The notes beneath the pieces are model-generated. The model did not search any database, was not told the DNA's origin, and was given only the letters and a program-made list of their open reading frames with translations. Shown here piece by piece: positions 26,055-35,491 of a DNA stretch of 64,000 bases; the first letter of the stretch is position 1; every line of letters starts with the position of its first letter. This DNA comes from Microbulbifer harenosus (GTDB lineage: Bacteria > Pseudomonadota > Gammaproteobacteria > Pseudomonadales > Cellvibrionaceae), in NCBI RefSeq assembly GCF_005771435.1, contig NZ_VANI01000001.1, forward strand, positions 186,001-250,000, read 5' to 3'. A program made the position numbers and the translations under genes.

Positions 26055-26335
26055 GGCGTATCCGCAGGTATCTGCTCCTGCAGGCTGGCGATCAAGGCGT
26101 CGGCAATACGCTCGGCGCGAATTTCAAACTTGCCGGAAGAAATGGCCTGGCGCAGTTCTTCCACCCGTGCCATATCGATATCCTGACGGTTGTCCTGGCC
26201 CTGCTGAGGCAGCGCACTGACATTCGCTGTGGCGTCTGCGGTACCTGCAGGTTTTGCGGATTCCGCCTGTCCACTGGGCTGCTTCTCGCGCAGTGTGCCC
26301 GCCGGCGTAAACTGGGTGATATTGTGGATTTTCAA
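26051..26335 (-). CDS. flgM: anti-sigma-28 factor FlgM
   Basis: The 94-aa protein has a disordered N-terminus and the FlgM C-terminal helices DMARVEELRQAISSGKFEIR, AERIADALI, which bind FliA. It is secreted once the hook is complete, freeing sigma-28. A FliA promoter lies upstream, giving the usual autoregulation. It overlaps flgN. Confidence 0.92.
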   Translation of the reverse strand: MKIHNITQFTPAGTLREKQPSGQAESAKPAGTADATANVSALPQQGQDNRQDIDMARVEELRQAISSGKFEIRAERIADALIASLQEQIPADTP

Positions 26336-26364
26336 GCAGCGGTCTCCGTTGTTCTTCCTTCGGG

Positions 26365-26391
26365 ATATCGGCGGTTTGTTGTGGTGCTTGA
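26365..26391 (-). promoter_or_regulatory. sigma-28 (FliA) promoter of flgM-flgN-EAL/HDOD
   Basis: On the minus strand: TCAAGCAC, 11 bases, GCCGATAT. It ends 30 bases before the flgM ATG. Because no terminator separates the genes, it should also serve flgN and the EAL/HDOD gene. Confidence 0.75.
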
Positions 26392-26436
26392 GGGGTTTTT
26401 GTGTGCGCTGGTTCTCATTTTTGACTGACGGCGCCG

Positions 26437-27129
26437 TCAGCGCCCGCTGCCGCGGACGCTCACTTCACCGGGGCCGGTCACCTCCCCGGAAATAACCTGT
26501 CTGTCCTCTAGCTTTACCCGTACCAGATCGCCCATGGCGCCTTCATCCATGGCCAGACCTTCGCGCGCAATGCGGAATCCCTCCCCTGATGCCACCAGGG
26601 TAACGCTCTGCCGGCGCGCCACCAGTGGCCGTTTGCTCAGCTGATGTTGCAGCAGCGGGCTGCCTTTGCGCAGCGGGCGGCTCGCTACCAGGCCGACAAT
26701 ATCTTGTAGCTGTCGCAGCACGCCTCTCGGCAGTGCGCTGATGTCACCCTGCCGCTTTTGTAGCAACGCTGGGGTGATTTCCGTTCCCGCCGGAACACTC
26801 TCCCGCACAACCCAGTAGTGATCGAACACTCGCACTAGTGCCTGCAGGTAGCGCGCGCGGCGGTCGGCATCGCAGCGCACGCCGACGGTCACCCGCCCCC
26901 AGCCGGATTGACCGTTGGCGGGCAGGAACGGCGCGGGGTTGTGGCAGTCCGGCCAGTGGGTGCCGCTGCGGATAACCTCGACTTCCACACGTTGGCCCAG
27001 GTGGCGGTTGTGCTGTTCGAGAAAGTGCCGTGCGGCATCCGCGGCACTGGCAGCCGCACGGGCGTTTTGGCCGCCGGTAACGAGTGCGAGCAGCAGGGCG
27101 ATTTTCAAAGAGGGGCGGCGCATATTCAT
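26437..27129 (-). CDS. flgA: flagellar P-ring chaperone FlgA
   Basis: The 230-aa periplasmic protein has a signal peptide (SLKIALLLALVTGGQNARAA) and a C-terminal SAF/ChapFlgA domain (VVRESVPAGTEITPALLQKR, LRKGSPLLQHQLSKRPLVAR, VRVKLEDRQVISGEVTGPGE). It assists assembly of FlgI into the P ring. ATG 27129 (or 27123) is chosen because the signal peptide starts there; the frame continues upstream without sense. It is divergent from flgB, as in E. coli. Confidence 0.92.
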   Translation of the reverse strand: MNMRRPSLKIALLLALVTGGQNARAAASAADAARHFLEQHNRHLGQRVEVEVIRSGTHWPDCHNPAPFLPANGQSGWGRVTVGVRCDADRRARYLQALVRVFDHYWVVRESVPAGTEITPALLQKRQGDISALPRGVLRQLQDIVGLVASRPLRKGSPLLQHQLSKRPLVARRQSVTLVASGEGFRIAREGLAMDEGAMGDLVRVKLEDRQVISGEVTGPGEVSVRGSGR

Positions 27130-27290
27130 GGCGAGACGACAGAAGGCTGCGGGGTTGCGGAAGCATTCTAGGTGGGTGCACCGGCGGTGAAGGCAGGAAT
27201 TGGCACTAAAACAGGTCCCTTTTTTTTCCTTTGTGATCTGGTCGGTATCGGTAGTCTGCAAGCTGCAAAAATAACGTGGGAAGAATCGCC

Positions 27291-27701
27291 ATGATTGATC
27301 GACTCTCCGCCGCCCTGAATTTTGATCGGGAAGCGCTCGGCCTGCGCAATCAGCGACAACAGGTGTTGGCCAACAATATCGCCAACGCGGACACACCCAA
27401 CTACAAGGCGCGGGATTTCGATTTTTCCCGGGCCCTGGCGCAAGCGACGGCGCGCACCGCGGCGCAAAGTTCCATTGCCCTTGCGACCACCTCATCCCGG
27501 CATCTCAGTGCGAAAAGCGGTATCACGTCCGGGGCGGATCTGCTGTACCGGATGCCGGATCAGCCAAGTCTCGATGGCAACACCGTCAGCATGGACCAGG
27601 AGCGCACACGCTTTACCGATAACGCCGTGCGTTACCAGGCGGCGCTAACGCTGCTGAACAGTCGCATTCGCGGCCTCAAATCCGCCATGCAGCCGGAATA
27701 A
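27291..27701 (+). CDS. flgB: flagellar proximal rod protein FlgB
   Basis: The 136-aa protein has the rod N-terminal motif QQVLANNIANADTPNYKARD and a C-terminal coiled-coil heptad region (VRYQAALTLLNSRIRGLKSA). It starts the flgBCDEFGHIJKL operon. ATG 27291 with GGGAAG ahead is preferred over GTG 27276. The rod crosses the periplasm to the L and P rings. Confidence 0.95.
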   Translation: MIDRLSAALNFDREALGLRNQRQQVLANNIANADTPNYKARDFDFSRALAQATARTAAQSSIALATTSSRHLSAKSGITSGADLLYRMPDQPSLDGNTVSMDQERTRFTDNAVRYQAALTLLNSRIRGLKSAMQPE

Positions 27702-27737
27702 TCCTGATAGCCCACAACGCAGAAGAGCAGCAGATCC

Positions 27738-28139
27738 ATGTTTTCCATTTTTGATATTTCCGGTTCGGCGATGGCGGCACAGGGCCAGCGCATGAACGTA
27801 ACCGCGAGCAACCTCGCCAATGCCGACAGTGTGGCGGGGCCTGATGGCGAAGCCTACCGGGCCAAGCACCTGATCTTTGAAGCGCGCCAGCAGCCCGGCA
27901 GCGAAATTGGCGGTGTGCGGGTACGCGGCCTGGTGGAAGACAGCGCGCCGCTGCGCCAGGAGTACCGCCCGGAACATCCGCTAGCGGATGAGGCGGGTTA
28001 CGTGAGCCTGCCGAATGTGGAACCGGTGAATGAAATGGTGGACATGATCGCGGCCTCGCGCTCTTACCAGGCGAATGTGGAAGTGCTCAATACCAGCAAG
28101 CAGCTGATGCTGAAAACCCTCACCCTGGGAGAAAACTGA
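27738..28139 (+). CDS. flgC: flagellar proximal rod protein FlgC
   Basis: At 133 aa it has the conserved start [20 protein letters not shown], the [20 protein letters not shown] rod box and a C-terminal [20 protein letters not shown] heptad segment. It is exported by the type III apparatus and stacks with FlgB and FlgF. It overlaps flgD by one base. Confidence 0.96.
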   Translation: MFSIFDISGSAMAAQGQRMNVTASNLANADSVAGPDGEAYRAKHLIFEARQQPGSEIGGVRVRGLVEDSAPLRQEYRPEHPLADEAGYVSLPNVEPVNEMVDMIAASRSYQANVEVLNTSKQLMLKTLTLGEN

Positions 28140-28813
28140 TGGCGGTATCCGGTGTTATCGACAGCAGCGTGCGCTCCGCGCTGAACGCCACGGCAACCAC
28201 ATCGGGCAATGCCGCCAGCATGCAGGACAGTTTTATGACCCTGCTTGTGGCGCAGCTGCAAAACCAGGATCCAATGAATCCGATGGAAAACGCGGAGATG
28301 ACTTCGCAACTGGCACAGATCAATACCGTCAGCGGTATTGAGTCCCTCAACGCGACCCTCGCCGGCATCAACGGCCAGCTGGATACCAGCCAGGTATTGC
28401 AGGCCGCCGACATGATCGGCAAGGGCGTGCTGGTAGAGGGCGACCGTGTGCTGGTGGGCGAAGAGGGGGCGACGACGCCATTCGGTATTGAACTGCCGCA
28501 GGCAGCGGACGAAGTGCGGATCACCATCCGCAACGCCAGCGGCGAAGTGGTGCGCAGTTTCGAGCCATTTTCCATGGATGCCGGTGTCGAGTCCTTCACC
28601 TGGGACGGCACCATGAATGACGGCACCCAGGTGCCAGAAGGCTCGTACTCCGTATCGGTAACGGCGAGCGCGGGTGGCGAGAGTATTGTGGCGAACGCGC
28701 TCAACTATGCGCTGGTCAGCGGCGTGAGCCTCAATGCACAGGGCGCGCCCATGCTGGATCTCGGTGGTATTGCAGAACCAGTGGGGCTCAGCGATATCCG
28801 ACAAATTCTTTAA
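28139..28813 (+). CDS. flgD: flagellar hook capping protein FlgD
   Basis: The 224-aa protein has the N-terminal FlgD motif FMTLLVAQLQNQDPMNPMEN, EMTSQLAQINTVSGIESLNA and a C-terminal Ig/tudor-like domain (VRITIRNASGEVVRSFEP, DGTMNDGTQVPEGSYSVSV). It is the temporary scaffold on which FlgE polymerises. It is in one operon with flgC and flgE. Confidence 0.95.
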   Translation: MAVSGVIDSSVRSALNATATTSGNAASMQDSFMTLLVAQLQNQDPMNPMENAEMTSQLAQINTVSGIESLNATLAGINGQLDTSQVLQAADMIGKGVLVEGDRVLVGEEGATTPFGIELPQAADEVRITIRNASGEVVRSFEPFSMDAGVESFTWDGTMNDGTQVPEGSYSVSVTASAGGESIVANALNYALVSGVSLNAQGAPMLDLGGIAEPVGLSDIRQIL

Positions 28814-28835
28814 TCGAACCCGCAGGAAAAACAGT

Positions 28836-30026
28836 ATGGGCTTTTCACAGGCACTCAGTGGACTCAACGCCGCCGCAATCAATCTCGATGTGGTGGGCAA
28901 CAACATCGCCAACTCGCAGACGGTGGGTTACAAAGGTTCCAGCGTCCAGTTCGCCGACGTCTACACGGGCGCGCTCGCGGGGCAGGGCACCCGCGTGGCC
29001 GCGGTGTTGCAGGATTTTTCTAACGGCACTCTGGAAGCCACCGGGCGCAGCCTCGATCTCGGGATCAATGGCAATGGATTTTTCCGCTTCACCCAGGCCG
29101 GCGAAGTGGTGTACTCGCGCAACGGCCAGCTGACGCTGACGGCGGATGGCTATTTACAGAATTCCCAGGGCGCGCGCCTGACCGGCTTCCCCGCCGGTGT
29201 CGGTACCGGCGGCCAGCCGGTGGAGTTACGGGTGCCGGCCGGTGCCATGAACGCGGTGGCCACCAGCGGTGTGGAAATGTCCCTGAACCTGGATGCCACG
29301 GTGGATAGCGTCGATCGCGCTGTGATTCCGTTCGACGCGACCGACAGCGACAGCTACTCCTATGCCAACACCGGCACCGTGTACGATTCCCTCGGCGTTC
29401 AGCACACCATGACCACCTACTTCACCAAGACCGCGGACAACGTGTGGGAAGTGCGCGTTGCGGTAGACGGCAATGCGGATGCGGCGAATGTCGGAGAACT
29501 GGTGTTCAACAATAACGGCAGCCTGAACGAGCCTGCGAGTACATTTCCGGTCTACGGTTTTACTCCCGGTGGCGGTGCGGATGCACTGAGTTTCGATTTC
29601 AGTTTTGACGGCTCCACCCAGTTCGGCAATGACTTCAGCCTTGATTCGCTCACGCAGAATGGCTACGCCGCCGGTGCGCTGGTGGGCATCACCTTTGACG
29701 AAGACGGCACCCTGATCGGCAATTACGCCAACGAAAAAAGTCAGGTGCTGGGCGTTATTTCACTGGCGAATTTCCGCAACCCCGAGGGGCTGACGGCCGC
29801 CGGTGACAATGTGTGGACCGAGACCGGCGCCTCCGGCCAGCCGCTGCTGGGGCTCGCCGGCATCGGCCAGTTCGGGACACTGGAATCCGGCACGGTGGAA
29901 ACCTCCAACGTCGATCTCACCCGCGAGCTGGTGGATCTGATCGTGGCGCAGCGCAACTACCAGGCCAACGCGCAGACCATCAAGGTGCAGGACGAAGTGC
30001 TGCAGAGCGCGGTGAATCTGCGCTGA
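28836..30026 (+). CDS. flgE: flagellar hook protein FlgE
   Basis: The 396-aa hook subunit opens MGFSQALSGLNAAAINLDVV and carries NNIANSQTVGYKGSSVQFAD. A Gly/Asp-rich D1/D2 centre follows, and it ends with the coiled-coil segment VDLIVAQRNYQANAQTIKVQ. ATG 28836 follows an AGGAAAA leader; the frame further upstream overlaps flgD out of its frame. Length and ends match the family. Confidence 0.95.
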   Translation: MGFSQALSGLNAAAINLDVVGNNIANSQTVGYKGSSVQFADVYTGALAGQGTRVAAVLQDFSNGTLEATGRSLDLGINGNGFFRFTQAGEVVYSRNGQLTLTADGYLQNSQGARLTGFPAGVGTGGQPVELRVPAGAMNAVATSGVEMSLNLDATVDSVDRAVIPFDATDSDSYSYANTGTVYDSLGVQHTMTTYFTKTADNVWEVRVAVDGNADAANVGELVFNNNGSLNEPASTFPVYGFTPGGGADALSFDFSFDGSTQFGNDFSLDSLTQNGYAAGALVGITFDEDGTLIGNYANEKSQVLGVISLANFRNPEGLTAAGDNVWTETGASGQPLLGLAGIGQFGTLESGTVETSNVDLTRELVDLIVAQRNYQANAQTIKVQDEVLQSAVNLR

Positions 30027-30054
30027 TCACTGATAACGATCCGGGAACAACGCT

Positions 30055-30807
30055 ATGGACCGCATTCTCTACACCGCCATGAGTGGCGCGCGCCAGAGTA
30101 TGGAGCAGCAGTCGGTGGTGAGCCACAACCTCGCCAACGCCACCACGTCGGGATTCCGCGCGCAGCTGTATGCGCTGCGCGCGGTGCCGGTACAGGGCGA
30201 TGGCGCGCTTGCCACCCGCACCTCGGTGGTGGCGTCTACGCCCGGTGCGGACTTCACTGCAGGCCCGGTCAATGCGACCGGACGCGAGCTGGATATTGCC
30301 TTGCAGGACGACGCCTGGCTTGCGGTGCAGGCCGGCGATGGCAGTGAAGCCTACACCCGCCGCGGTGATCTGCAACTGGATGCCACCGGCATGCTCACCA
30401 GCGGTGGTCACCCGGTGCTTGGGGAAAATGGTCCGGTAGTGGTTCCGCTGGGTTCCGCGCTGTCCATGGGGGCCGATGGCACCATCAGCGCCATTGGCGC
30501 GGGTGAAGATCCGGAGTCGCTGGTACAGGTTGCGCGCCTGAAACTGGTGACGCCGGGCGAGGCCGGATTGCAGCGCGGTACCGACGGTCTGTTTCGCAAT
30601 AGCGACGCCGCCGGTAATAGTAGCCCCCTGCCGCAGGACGAACAGGCGCGATTGATCTCCGGCTCGCTTGAGGGCAGTAACGTCAACCCGGTGGAATCCA
30701 TGGTGGCGATGATCGACAACGCCCGTCGCTATGACATGCAGCTCAAGATGATCGAAAGCATCGATGAAAACGGCCGCCAGGCAGACAGCCTGCTGTCGCT
30801 GGATTAA
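30055..30807 (+). CDS. flgF: flagellar proximal rod protein FlgF
   Basis: The 250-aa protein has [20 protein letters not shown], the rod box [20 protein letters not shown] and the C-terminal [20 protein letters not shown]. It lies between flgE and flgG, as in all flgB-L operons, and forms the rod section between FlgC and FlgG. Confidence 0.94.
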   Translation: MDRILYTAMSGARQSMEQQSVVSHNLANATTSGFRAQLYALRAVPVQGDGALATRTSVVASTPGADFTAGPVNATGRELDIALQDDAWLAVQAGDGSEAYTRRGDLQLDATGMLTSGGHPVLGENGPVVVPLGSALSMGADGTISAIGAGEDPESLVQVARLKLVTPGEAGLQRGTDGLFRNSDAAGNSSPLPQDEQARLISGSLEGSNVNPVESMVAMIDNARRYDMQLKMIESIDENGRQADSLLSLD

Positions 30808-30833
30808 GGCTGGAACAAAAACAAGGTAACGCA

Positions 30834-31616
30834 ATGATCAAATCCCTCTGGACCGCAAAAACCGGCCTCGAATCCCAGCAGGTGAAAATGGACGTGATCG
30901 CCAACAATCTGGCGAACGTCAGCACCAATGGCTTCAAAAAATCCCGTGCGGTGTTTGAAGACCTGCTGTACCAGAACCTGCGCCAGCCCGGCGCCAGCAA
31001 CGATATCCAGAACACGCTGCCGTCTGGCATGCAGGTGGGCAGCGGCGTCCGCCCGGTGGCCACCGAGCGTCTGCACACTCAGGGCGGCCTGGAAAATACC
31101 GGCAATTCCCGCGATCTCGCGATCAATGGCAGCGGCTTTTTTCAGGTGCGTATGCCCGACGGCAGCACCGCTTTCACCCGCGACGGCAGCTTCCAGCTGG
31201 ACCAGAACGGGCAGATGGTGACGGCCAGCGGTTATCCGCTGGAACCCGCGGTGCTGATCCCGGACAACGCGCTCTCGGTCACTGTGGGCCGCGATGGGCT
31301 GGTGTCCATCACCGAGCCGGGATCGTCGCAGAGTGTGGAGGTGGGGCAGCTCACCCTGTCCACGTTCGTCAATCCCGCCGGTTTGCAGAGTGTGGGTGAA
31401 AACCTGTATCTGGAAACCACCGCGTCTGGCATGCGCAGTGAGAGCATTCCCGGCATGAACGGCGCCGGTACCCTGTATCAGTCCTATGTGGAAACCTCCA
31501 ACGTCAATGTGGTGGAGGAAATGGTGAGCATGATTCAGACCCAGCGCGCGTACGAAATCAACAGCAAGGCGGTGCAGACATCCGACGAAATGCTGTCGCG
31601 CCTTGCGCAGTTGTGA
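30834..31616 (+). CDS. flgG: flagellar distal rod protein FlgG
   Basis: The 260-aa protein starts [20 protein letters not shown], has [20 protein letters not shown] and [20 protein letters not shown], and ends [30 protein letters not shown]. It is the distal rod that passes through the P and L rings. The end overlaps the GTG of flgH. Confidence 0.96.
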   Translation: MIKSLWTAKTGLESQQVKMDVIANNLANVSTNGFKKSRAVFEDLLYQNLRQPGASNDIQNTLPSGMQVGSGVRPVATERLHTQGGLENTGNSRDLAINGSGFFQVRMPDGSTAFTRDGSFQLDQNGQMVTASGYPLEPAVLIPDNALSVTVGRDGLVSITEPGSSQSVEVGQLTLSTFVNPAGLQSVGENLYLETTASGMRSESIPGMNGAGTLYQSYVETSNVNVVEEMVSMIQTQRAYEINSKAVQTSDEMLSRLAQL

Positions 31617-32290
31617 CGCCCCTGATGCGCGCGCCCATTGTCGCCATCCTCGCGGTTGTTCTGTTCGCCGGCGGCTGCGCGCAGCTGCCGCAGCCATCGC
31701 TCGCGGGCGAACCCGAGTGGGTGGAAATTCCGCAGCCGCCGGCGCCCCGCGCCAACGGTGCCATCTTCCAGCCGGACGTGGGTTACCGGCCATTGTTTGA
31801 GGACTATCGCCCGCGCATGAGCGGTGATTTGCTGACGGTGGTGTTCAATGAACAGGTCAGTGCGTCCAAGAGTTCGCAGGCAAATGCCGACCGCGAGGGC
31901 AGCACCGCATTCGTGGCGGACACGGTGCCGATTGGCCTGGAAAAACTGGCGGATTACGGTATCGAGGTTTCCGGCAGCAACAGTTTTGAAGGCAGTGGCG
32001 GCGCCCAGGCGCGCAATACCTTCACCGGCACTCTGACGGTGACCGTGCTTGAAGTACTGCCGAACCGCAATCTGCGGGTGCGCGGCGAAAAACAGATCCG
32101 CATCAACCAGGGCACGGAGTTCATTCGCTTTTCCGGCATCGTCGATCCGCGAGAAATCGCCGGCGACAACTCGGTGTTGTCCACCCAGGTGGCGGACGCG
32201 CGCATCGAATATGTGGGCGACGGTTATATCAACGAAGCTCAGACCATGGGCTGGCTGCAGCGCCTGCTGCTGAACCTGTCGCCGTACTGA
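31613..32290 (+). CDS. flgH: flagellar L-ring lipoprotein FlgH
   Basis: About 225 aa with a lipoprotein signal ([13 protein letters not shown], lipid-modified Cys) and the FlgH body: [80 protein letters not shown]. It forms the outer-membrane ring. GTG 31613 overlaps flgG, but ATG 31625 gives a more usual signal peptide and may be the true start. Confidence 0.94.
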   Translation: MTPLMRAPIVAILAVVLFAGGCAQLPQPSLAGEPEWVEIPQPPAPRANGAIFQPDVGYRPLFEDYRPRMSGDLLTVVFNEQVSASKSSQANADREGSTAFVADTVPIGLEKLADYGIEVSGSNSFEGSGGAQARNTFTGTLTVTVLEVLPNRNLRVRGEKQIRINQGTEFIRFSGIVDPREIAGDNSVLSTQVADARIEYVGDGYINEAQTMGWLQRLLLNLSPY

Positions 32291-32325
32291 TGTTCTCCTC
32301 AACCACTTCGGACGGCGAAACACCC

Positions 32326-33426
32326 ATGGGCAAGTTATATCCGGTTCTGATTTCACTGCTGTTGTTGTCGCTGTGCGCCGCGGCCAACGCCGCGCCGATT
32401 CGGGAGCTGGCGGACTTCGCCGGTGTGCGCGACAACCAGCTGGTGGGTTATGGCCTTGTGGTCGGGTTGGATGGCAGCGGTGATCAGACCATGCAGACCC
32501 CCTTTACCACCCAGAGCCTGACCAACATGTTTTCCCAGCTCGGCATCACGATTCCCGCCGGTACCAACATGCAACTGCGCAATGTGGCGGGCGTGATGGT
32601 GACGGCGCAAATGCCGGCATTCGCGCGTCCCGGGCAGCAGCTCGACGTGGTGGTGTCTTCCATCGGCAACGCCCGCAGCCTGCGCGGTGGCACGCTGTTG
32701 ATGACGCCGTTGAAAGGCCTGGATGGCTTCACCTACGCGGTGGCCCAGGGCAACCTGCTGGTAGGGGGTGCCGGCGGCGAAGCCGGTGGCTCCAGTGTGC
32801 AGATCAATCAGCAGGCGGGCGGGCGTATCGCCGGCGGTGCACTGGTCGAGCGCGCAGTGCCGGTGGCCCTGGGGGCGGGCGGATATCTGGACCTGCAATT
32901 GCGGGAAGCGGATTTCGGCACCGCCGAACGCGTGGTGCGGGCGATTAACCAGACGTTCGGCCGCGCCGTGGCCGGTGCGGTGGACGCCGGCATGATCCAC
33001 CTGCAGAGTCCCGCGGACGACAACGCGCGGGTCGGCTTTATCGCCCGGGTGCAGAACATTGAGGTCACTCCGCAGGCACCGCCGGCGCGGGTGATACTCA
33101 ACGCCCGCAGCGGTGCCGTGGTATTGAACGGCCGCGTTACCCTTGGCGCCGCCGCGGTCGCGCACGGCAGCCTGTCGGTGGTGATCGGCACCAGCTTTGG
33201 CGTCAGTCAGCCGAACGCCTTCGGCGAAGGCGACACTGTGGTGGTGCCACACAGCGAAATCAGCGTGCGTCAGCCTGTGGGAACGCTGCGCTATGTCGAG
33301 GGCGCCAACCTGATGGAGGTGGTCGATGCACTCAACGCACTCGGTGCCACACCGCAGGATCTGATGACGATTCTCGAAGCCTTGAAGGCGTCCGGTGCAC
33401 TACATGCGGAACTGGAGATCATCTGA
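32326..33426 (+). CDS. flgI: flagellar P-ring protein FlgI
   Basis: The 366-aa protein has a cleavable signal peptide (LYPVLISLLLLSLCAAANA) and FlgI motifs: RELADFAGVRDNQLVGYGLV, VGLDGSGDQT, NVAGVMVTAQMPAFARPGQQ, GGTLLMTPLKGLDG. ATG 32326 puts the signal at the N-terminus; ATG 32290 overlapping the flgH stop would add 12 residues. It assembles in the peptidoglycan layer with help from FlgA. Confidence 0.95.
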   Translation: MGKLYPVLISLLLLSLCAAANAAPIRELADFAGVRDNQLVGYGLVVGLDGSGDQTMQTPFTTQSLTNMFSQLGITIPAGTNMQLRNVAGVMVTAQMPAFARPGQQLDVVVSSIGNARSLRGGTLLMTPLKGLDGFTYAVAQGNLLVGGAGGEAGGSSVQINQQAGGRIAGGALVERAVPVALGAGGYLDLQLREADFGTAERVVRAINQTFGRAVAGAVDAGMIHLQSPADDNARVGFIARVQNIEVTPQAPPARVILNARSGAVVLNGRVTLGAAAVAHGSLSVVIGTSFGVSQPNAFGEGDTVVVPHSEISVRQPVGTLRYVEGANLMEVVDALNALGATPQDLMTILEALKASGALHAELEII

Positions 33427-33752
33427 TGCGCCCAATCGACACTTCTGCCACTTTCGCCCTTGATCTGCAGGGCATGAACCGCGTGCACAACAGTGGCGAC
33501 AGCAAACAGCAGCTGCAAAGTGCCGCGGAACAGTTTGAAGCGCTGCTGCTGCACCAGCTGGTAAAAAGCATGCGCGATGCGGTGCCTCAGTCCGATCTGA
33601 TGAACAGCAGCGCCACGCGTTTTTACGAATCGCTGTTTGACCAGCAGCTCTCGACCCACCTCACAGGCCGCGGACTGGGGTTGGCGCAACAACTGGTGGA
33701 CCAGCTGTCAGCGGAGCTGCCGCGCGCCCACACCGAAAACCGATCTGAATAA
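33426..33752 (+). CDS. flgJ: rod-capping FlgJ lacking the peptidoglycan hydrolase domain
   Basis: At 108 aa only the rod-binding half is present: LQSAAEQFEALLLHQLVKSM, RDAVPQSDLMNSSATRFYES, LFDQQLSTHL. Enterobacterial FlgJ is about 313 aa with a C-terminal glucosaminidase that opens the wall for the rod. No hydrolase gene follows here, so another enzyme must act. Single-domain FlgJ also occurs in other lineages. It overlaps flgI by one base. Confidence 0.92.
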   Translation: MRPIDTSATFALDLQGMNRVHNSGDSKQQLQSAAEQFEALLLHQLVKSMRDAVPQSDLMNSSATRFYESLFDQQLSTHLTGRGLGLAQQLVDQLSAELPRAHTENRSE

Positions 33753-33767
33753 AATTTTGTACCGCTA

Positions 33768-33795
33768 TCAAGATTCGGTGGAGTACCGCCGATAA
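33768..33795 (+). promoter_or_regulatory. sigma-28 (FliA) promoter of flgKL
   Basis: TCAAGATT, 12 bases, GCCGATAA. The -10 is perfect but the spacer is one base longer than standard. It ends 30 bases before flgK, the position of the class III flgKL promoter in E. coli. Confidence 0.65.
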
Positions 33796-33825
33796 CCGGA
33801 ATAACGGTGACACGGAATCACGACG

Positions 33826-35445
33826 ATGAGCATTTTCTCCATAGGCCTCAGCGGCCTGAGCGCCGCCCAGAACGCCCTCAATACCACCAGCAACAACATC
33901 AGCAATGTGTATACACCCGGTTACAACCGGGAGCTGACGCTGTTGAGCGAACGCAATGGCTTGGGCGGCGTTACGGTTGATGACATCCAGCGCCAGTTCG
34001 ACAGCTTTGTCGCAGGCCAGCTCAACCGCGCCAACAGCCAGACCAGTGCGTTGGGCAGCTACGTCACACAGATTTCCCAGATCGACAATCTGCTGGCGGA
34101 TCAGGACGCAGGGCTGGCGCCGCTGATGCAGAATTTTTTCAGCGCGTTTGAGGATCTGGTGAGTGCGCCGTCCGATCCCGCCGCGCGCCAGGGCGTGATC
34201 GGCGCTGCGGATACCCTGAGTGCGCAGTTCCGCTCCTTCGATGAATTCCTCAACGACATGCAGGATGGCATCAACAGCCAGATCCGCGATGAGATCACCC
34301 AGGTCAATAACACTGCGGCGCAGATCGCCAATCTCAATCGGGAAATTGCCCTCGCCAAGGCCAAGCACGGCGAGGCACCCAACAGCCTGCTTAACCAGCG
34401 CGACCAGCTGGTGGCGGACCTGAGCACGCGCATCGACGTAGAACTGTCGGTGCAGGAGAGCGGTACCTACAATCTTTCCATCGGCAATGGCCAGCCCATC
34501 GTTGCCGGCAGCCGCAGTTTTGAACTGGAAGCGGTGGCCAGTGCCAGTGATCCGGCGCGCTCGGTGGTGGGGTATCACGATGCCGCCGGCAATCTTGTTG
34601 AACTGAAACAGGACAGCATCAGCGGCGGCAGCCTGGGCGGTCTGCTCAGCTTCCGCACCGAAGCACTGGATAAAACCCAGAATCAGCTTGGGCAGTTGGC
34701 GGTGACACTGGCAAGCGCCATCAACGAGCAGCACCGCGCCGGTTTTGACCTGAATGGCGATGCCGGCGGCGATATGTTCAGTGTGGGCGAGCCTAGGGCC
34801 CTGCGCAATGCCAACAACACTGGCAGCGCGGAATTCAGTGCTGCCTTTAGCGACCTAGGCCAGCTGGCGGCAACGGACTACGAATTGAAAGTCACCGATG
34901 CCGCCAGTGGCGAATTTCAGGTGACCCGTGTCGACAATGGCGAGCGCGTTACCGCCACGCTGGATGCGAATGGTCAGCTGAATTTTGGCGGCGTGGTACT
35001 CACCATTGACGACGCCGCCGCGCTGGCCGACGGCGACCGCTTCTCCCTGCAACCGGTGCGCGGTACCGCGAGCGCGATGGAAAATCTGATTGCGGATACC
35101 AGTGCTATTGCTGCCGGTGCGGGCGGTGGCAGCGGCGACAATGAAAATGCGCTGGCACTGCAGGCATTGCAGCAGAAATCCCTGGTCGGCGGCAGCGCCA
35201 CCTTCAACGGCGCTTACGCCATTATGGTCAGTGATGCAGGCAACCTGACGAACATCGCCCAGGTGAACCTCGACGCGCGCCAGGGCCTGAGCGAACAGCT
35301 GGCGGCACTGCAGCAGTCCGAGTCCGGCGTGAATCTGGATGAGGAGGCCGCGAATCTTATTCGCTATCAGCAGTTTTACCAGGCCAACGCCAGAGTGATC
35401 CAGACCGCATCCACGGTGCTGGATGAAATTCTCGGACTGCGCTGA
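33826..35445 (+). CDS. flgK: hook-filament junction protein FlgK (HAP1)
   Basis: The 539-aa protein opens FSIGLSGLSAAQNALNTTSN, NISNVYTPGYNRELTLLSER and ends GVNLDEEAANLIRYQQFYQA, NARVIQTASTVLDEILGLR, both standard for FlgK. The middle (about 250-440) is a variable Gly/Asp/Ala-rich domain. FlgN chaperones it. It has its own FliA promoter after flgJ. Confidence 0.95.
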   Translation: MSIFSIGLSGLSAAQNALNTTSNNISNVYTPGYNRELTLLSERNGLGGVTVDDIQRQFDSFVAGQLNRANSQTSALGSYVTQISQIDNLLADQDAGLAPLMQNFFSAFEDLVSAPSDPAARQGVIGAADTLSAQFRSFDEFLNDMQDGINSQIRDEITQVNNTAAQIANLNREIALAKAKHGEAPNSLLNQRDQLVADLSTRIDVELSVQESGTYNLSIGNGQPIVAGSRSFELEAVASASDPARSVVGYHDAAGNLVELKQDSISGGSLGGLLSFRTEALDKTQNQLGQLAVTLASAINEQHRAGFDLNGDAGGDMFSVGEPRALRNANNTGSAEFSAAFSDLGQLAATDYELKVTDAASGEFQVTRVDNGERVTATLDANGQLNFGGVVLTIDDAAALADGDRFSLQPVRGTASAMENLIADTSAIAAGAGGGSGDNENALALQALQQKSLVGGSATFNGAYAIMVSDAGNLTNIAQVNLDARQGLSEQLAALQQSESGVNLDEEAANLIRYQQFYQANARVIQTASTVLDEILGLR

Positions 35446-35491
35446 TCCGGGTATCCGAATTCACTATTGACCTTTTGACAGAGGGACCGCG

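Noticed and set aside
27259-27276. FlhDC-box-like AAATAACG before flgB
   Set aside because: Only one half-site is visible, 15 bases from the ATG, and the required inverted partner is not found at the right spacing.
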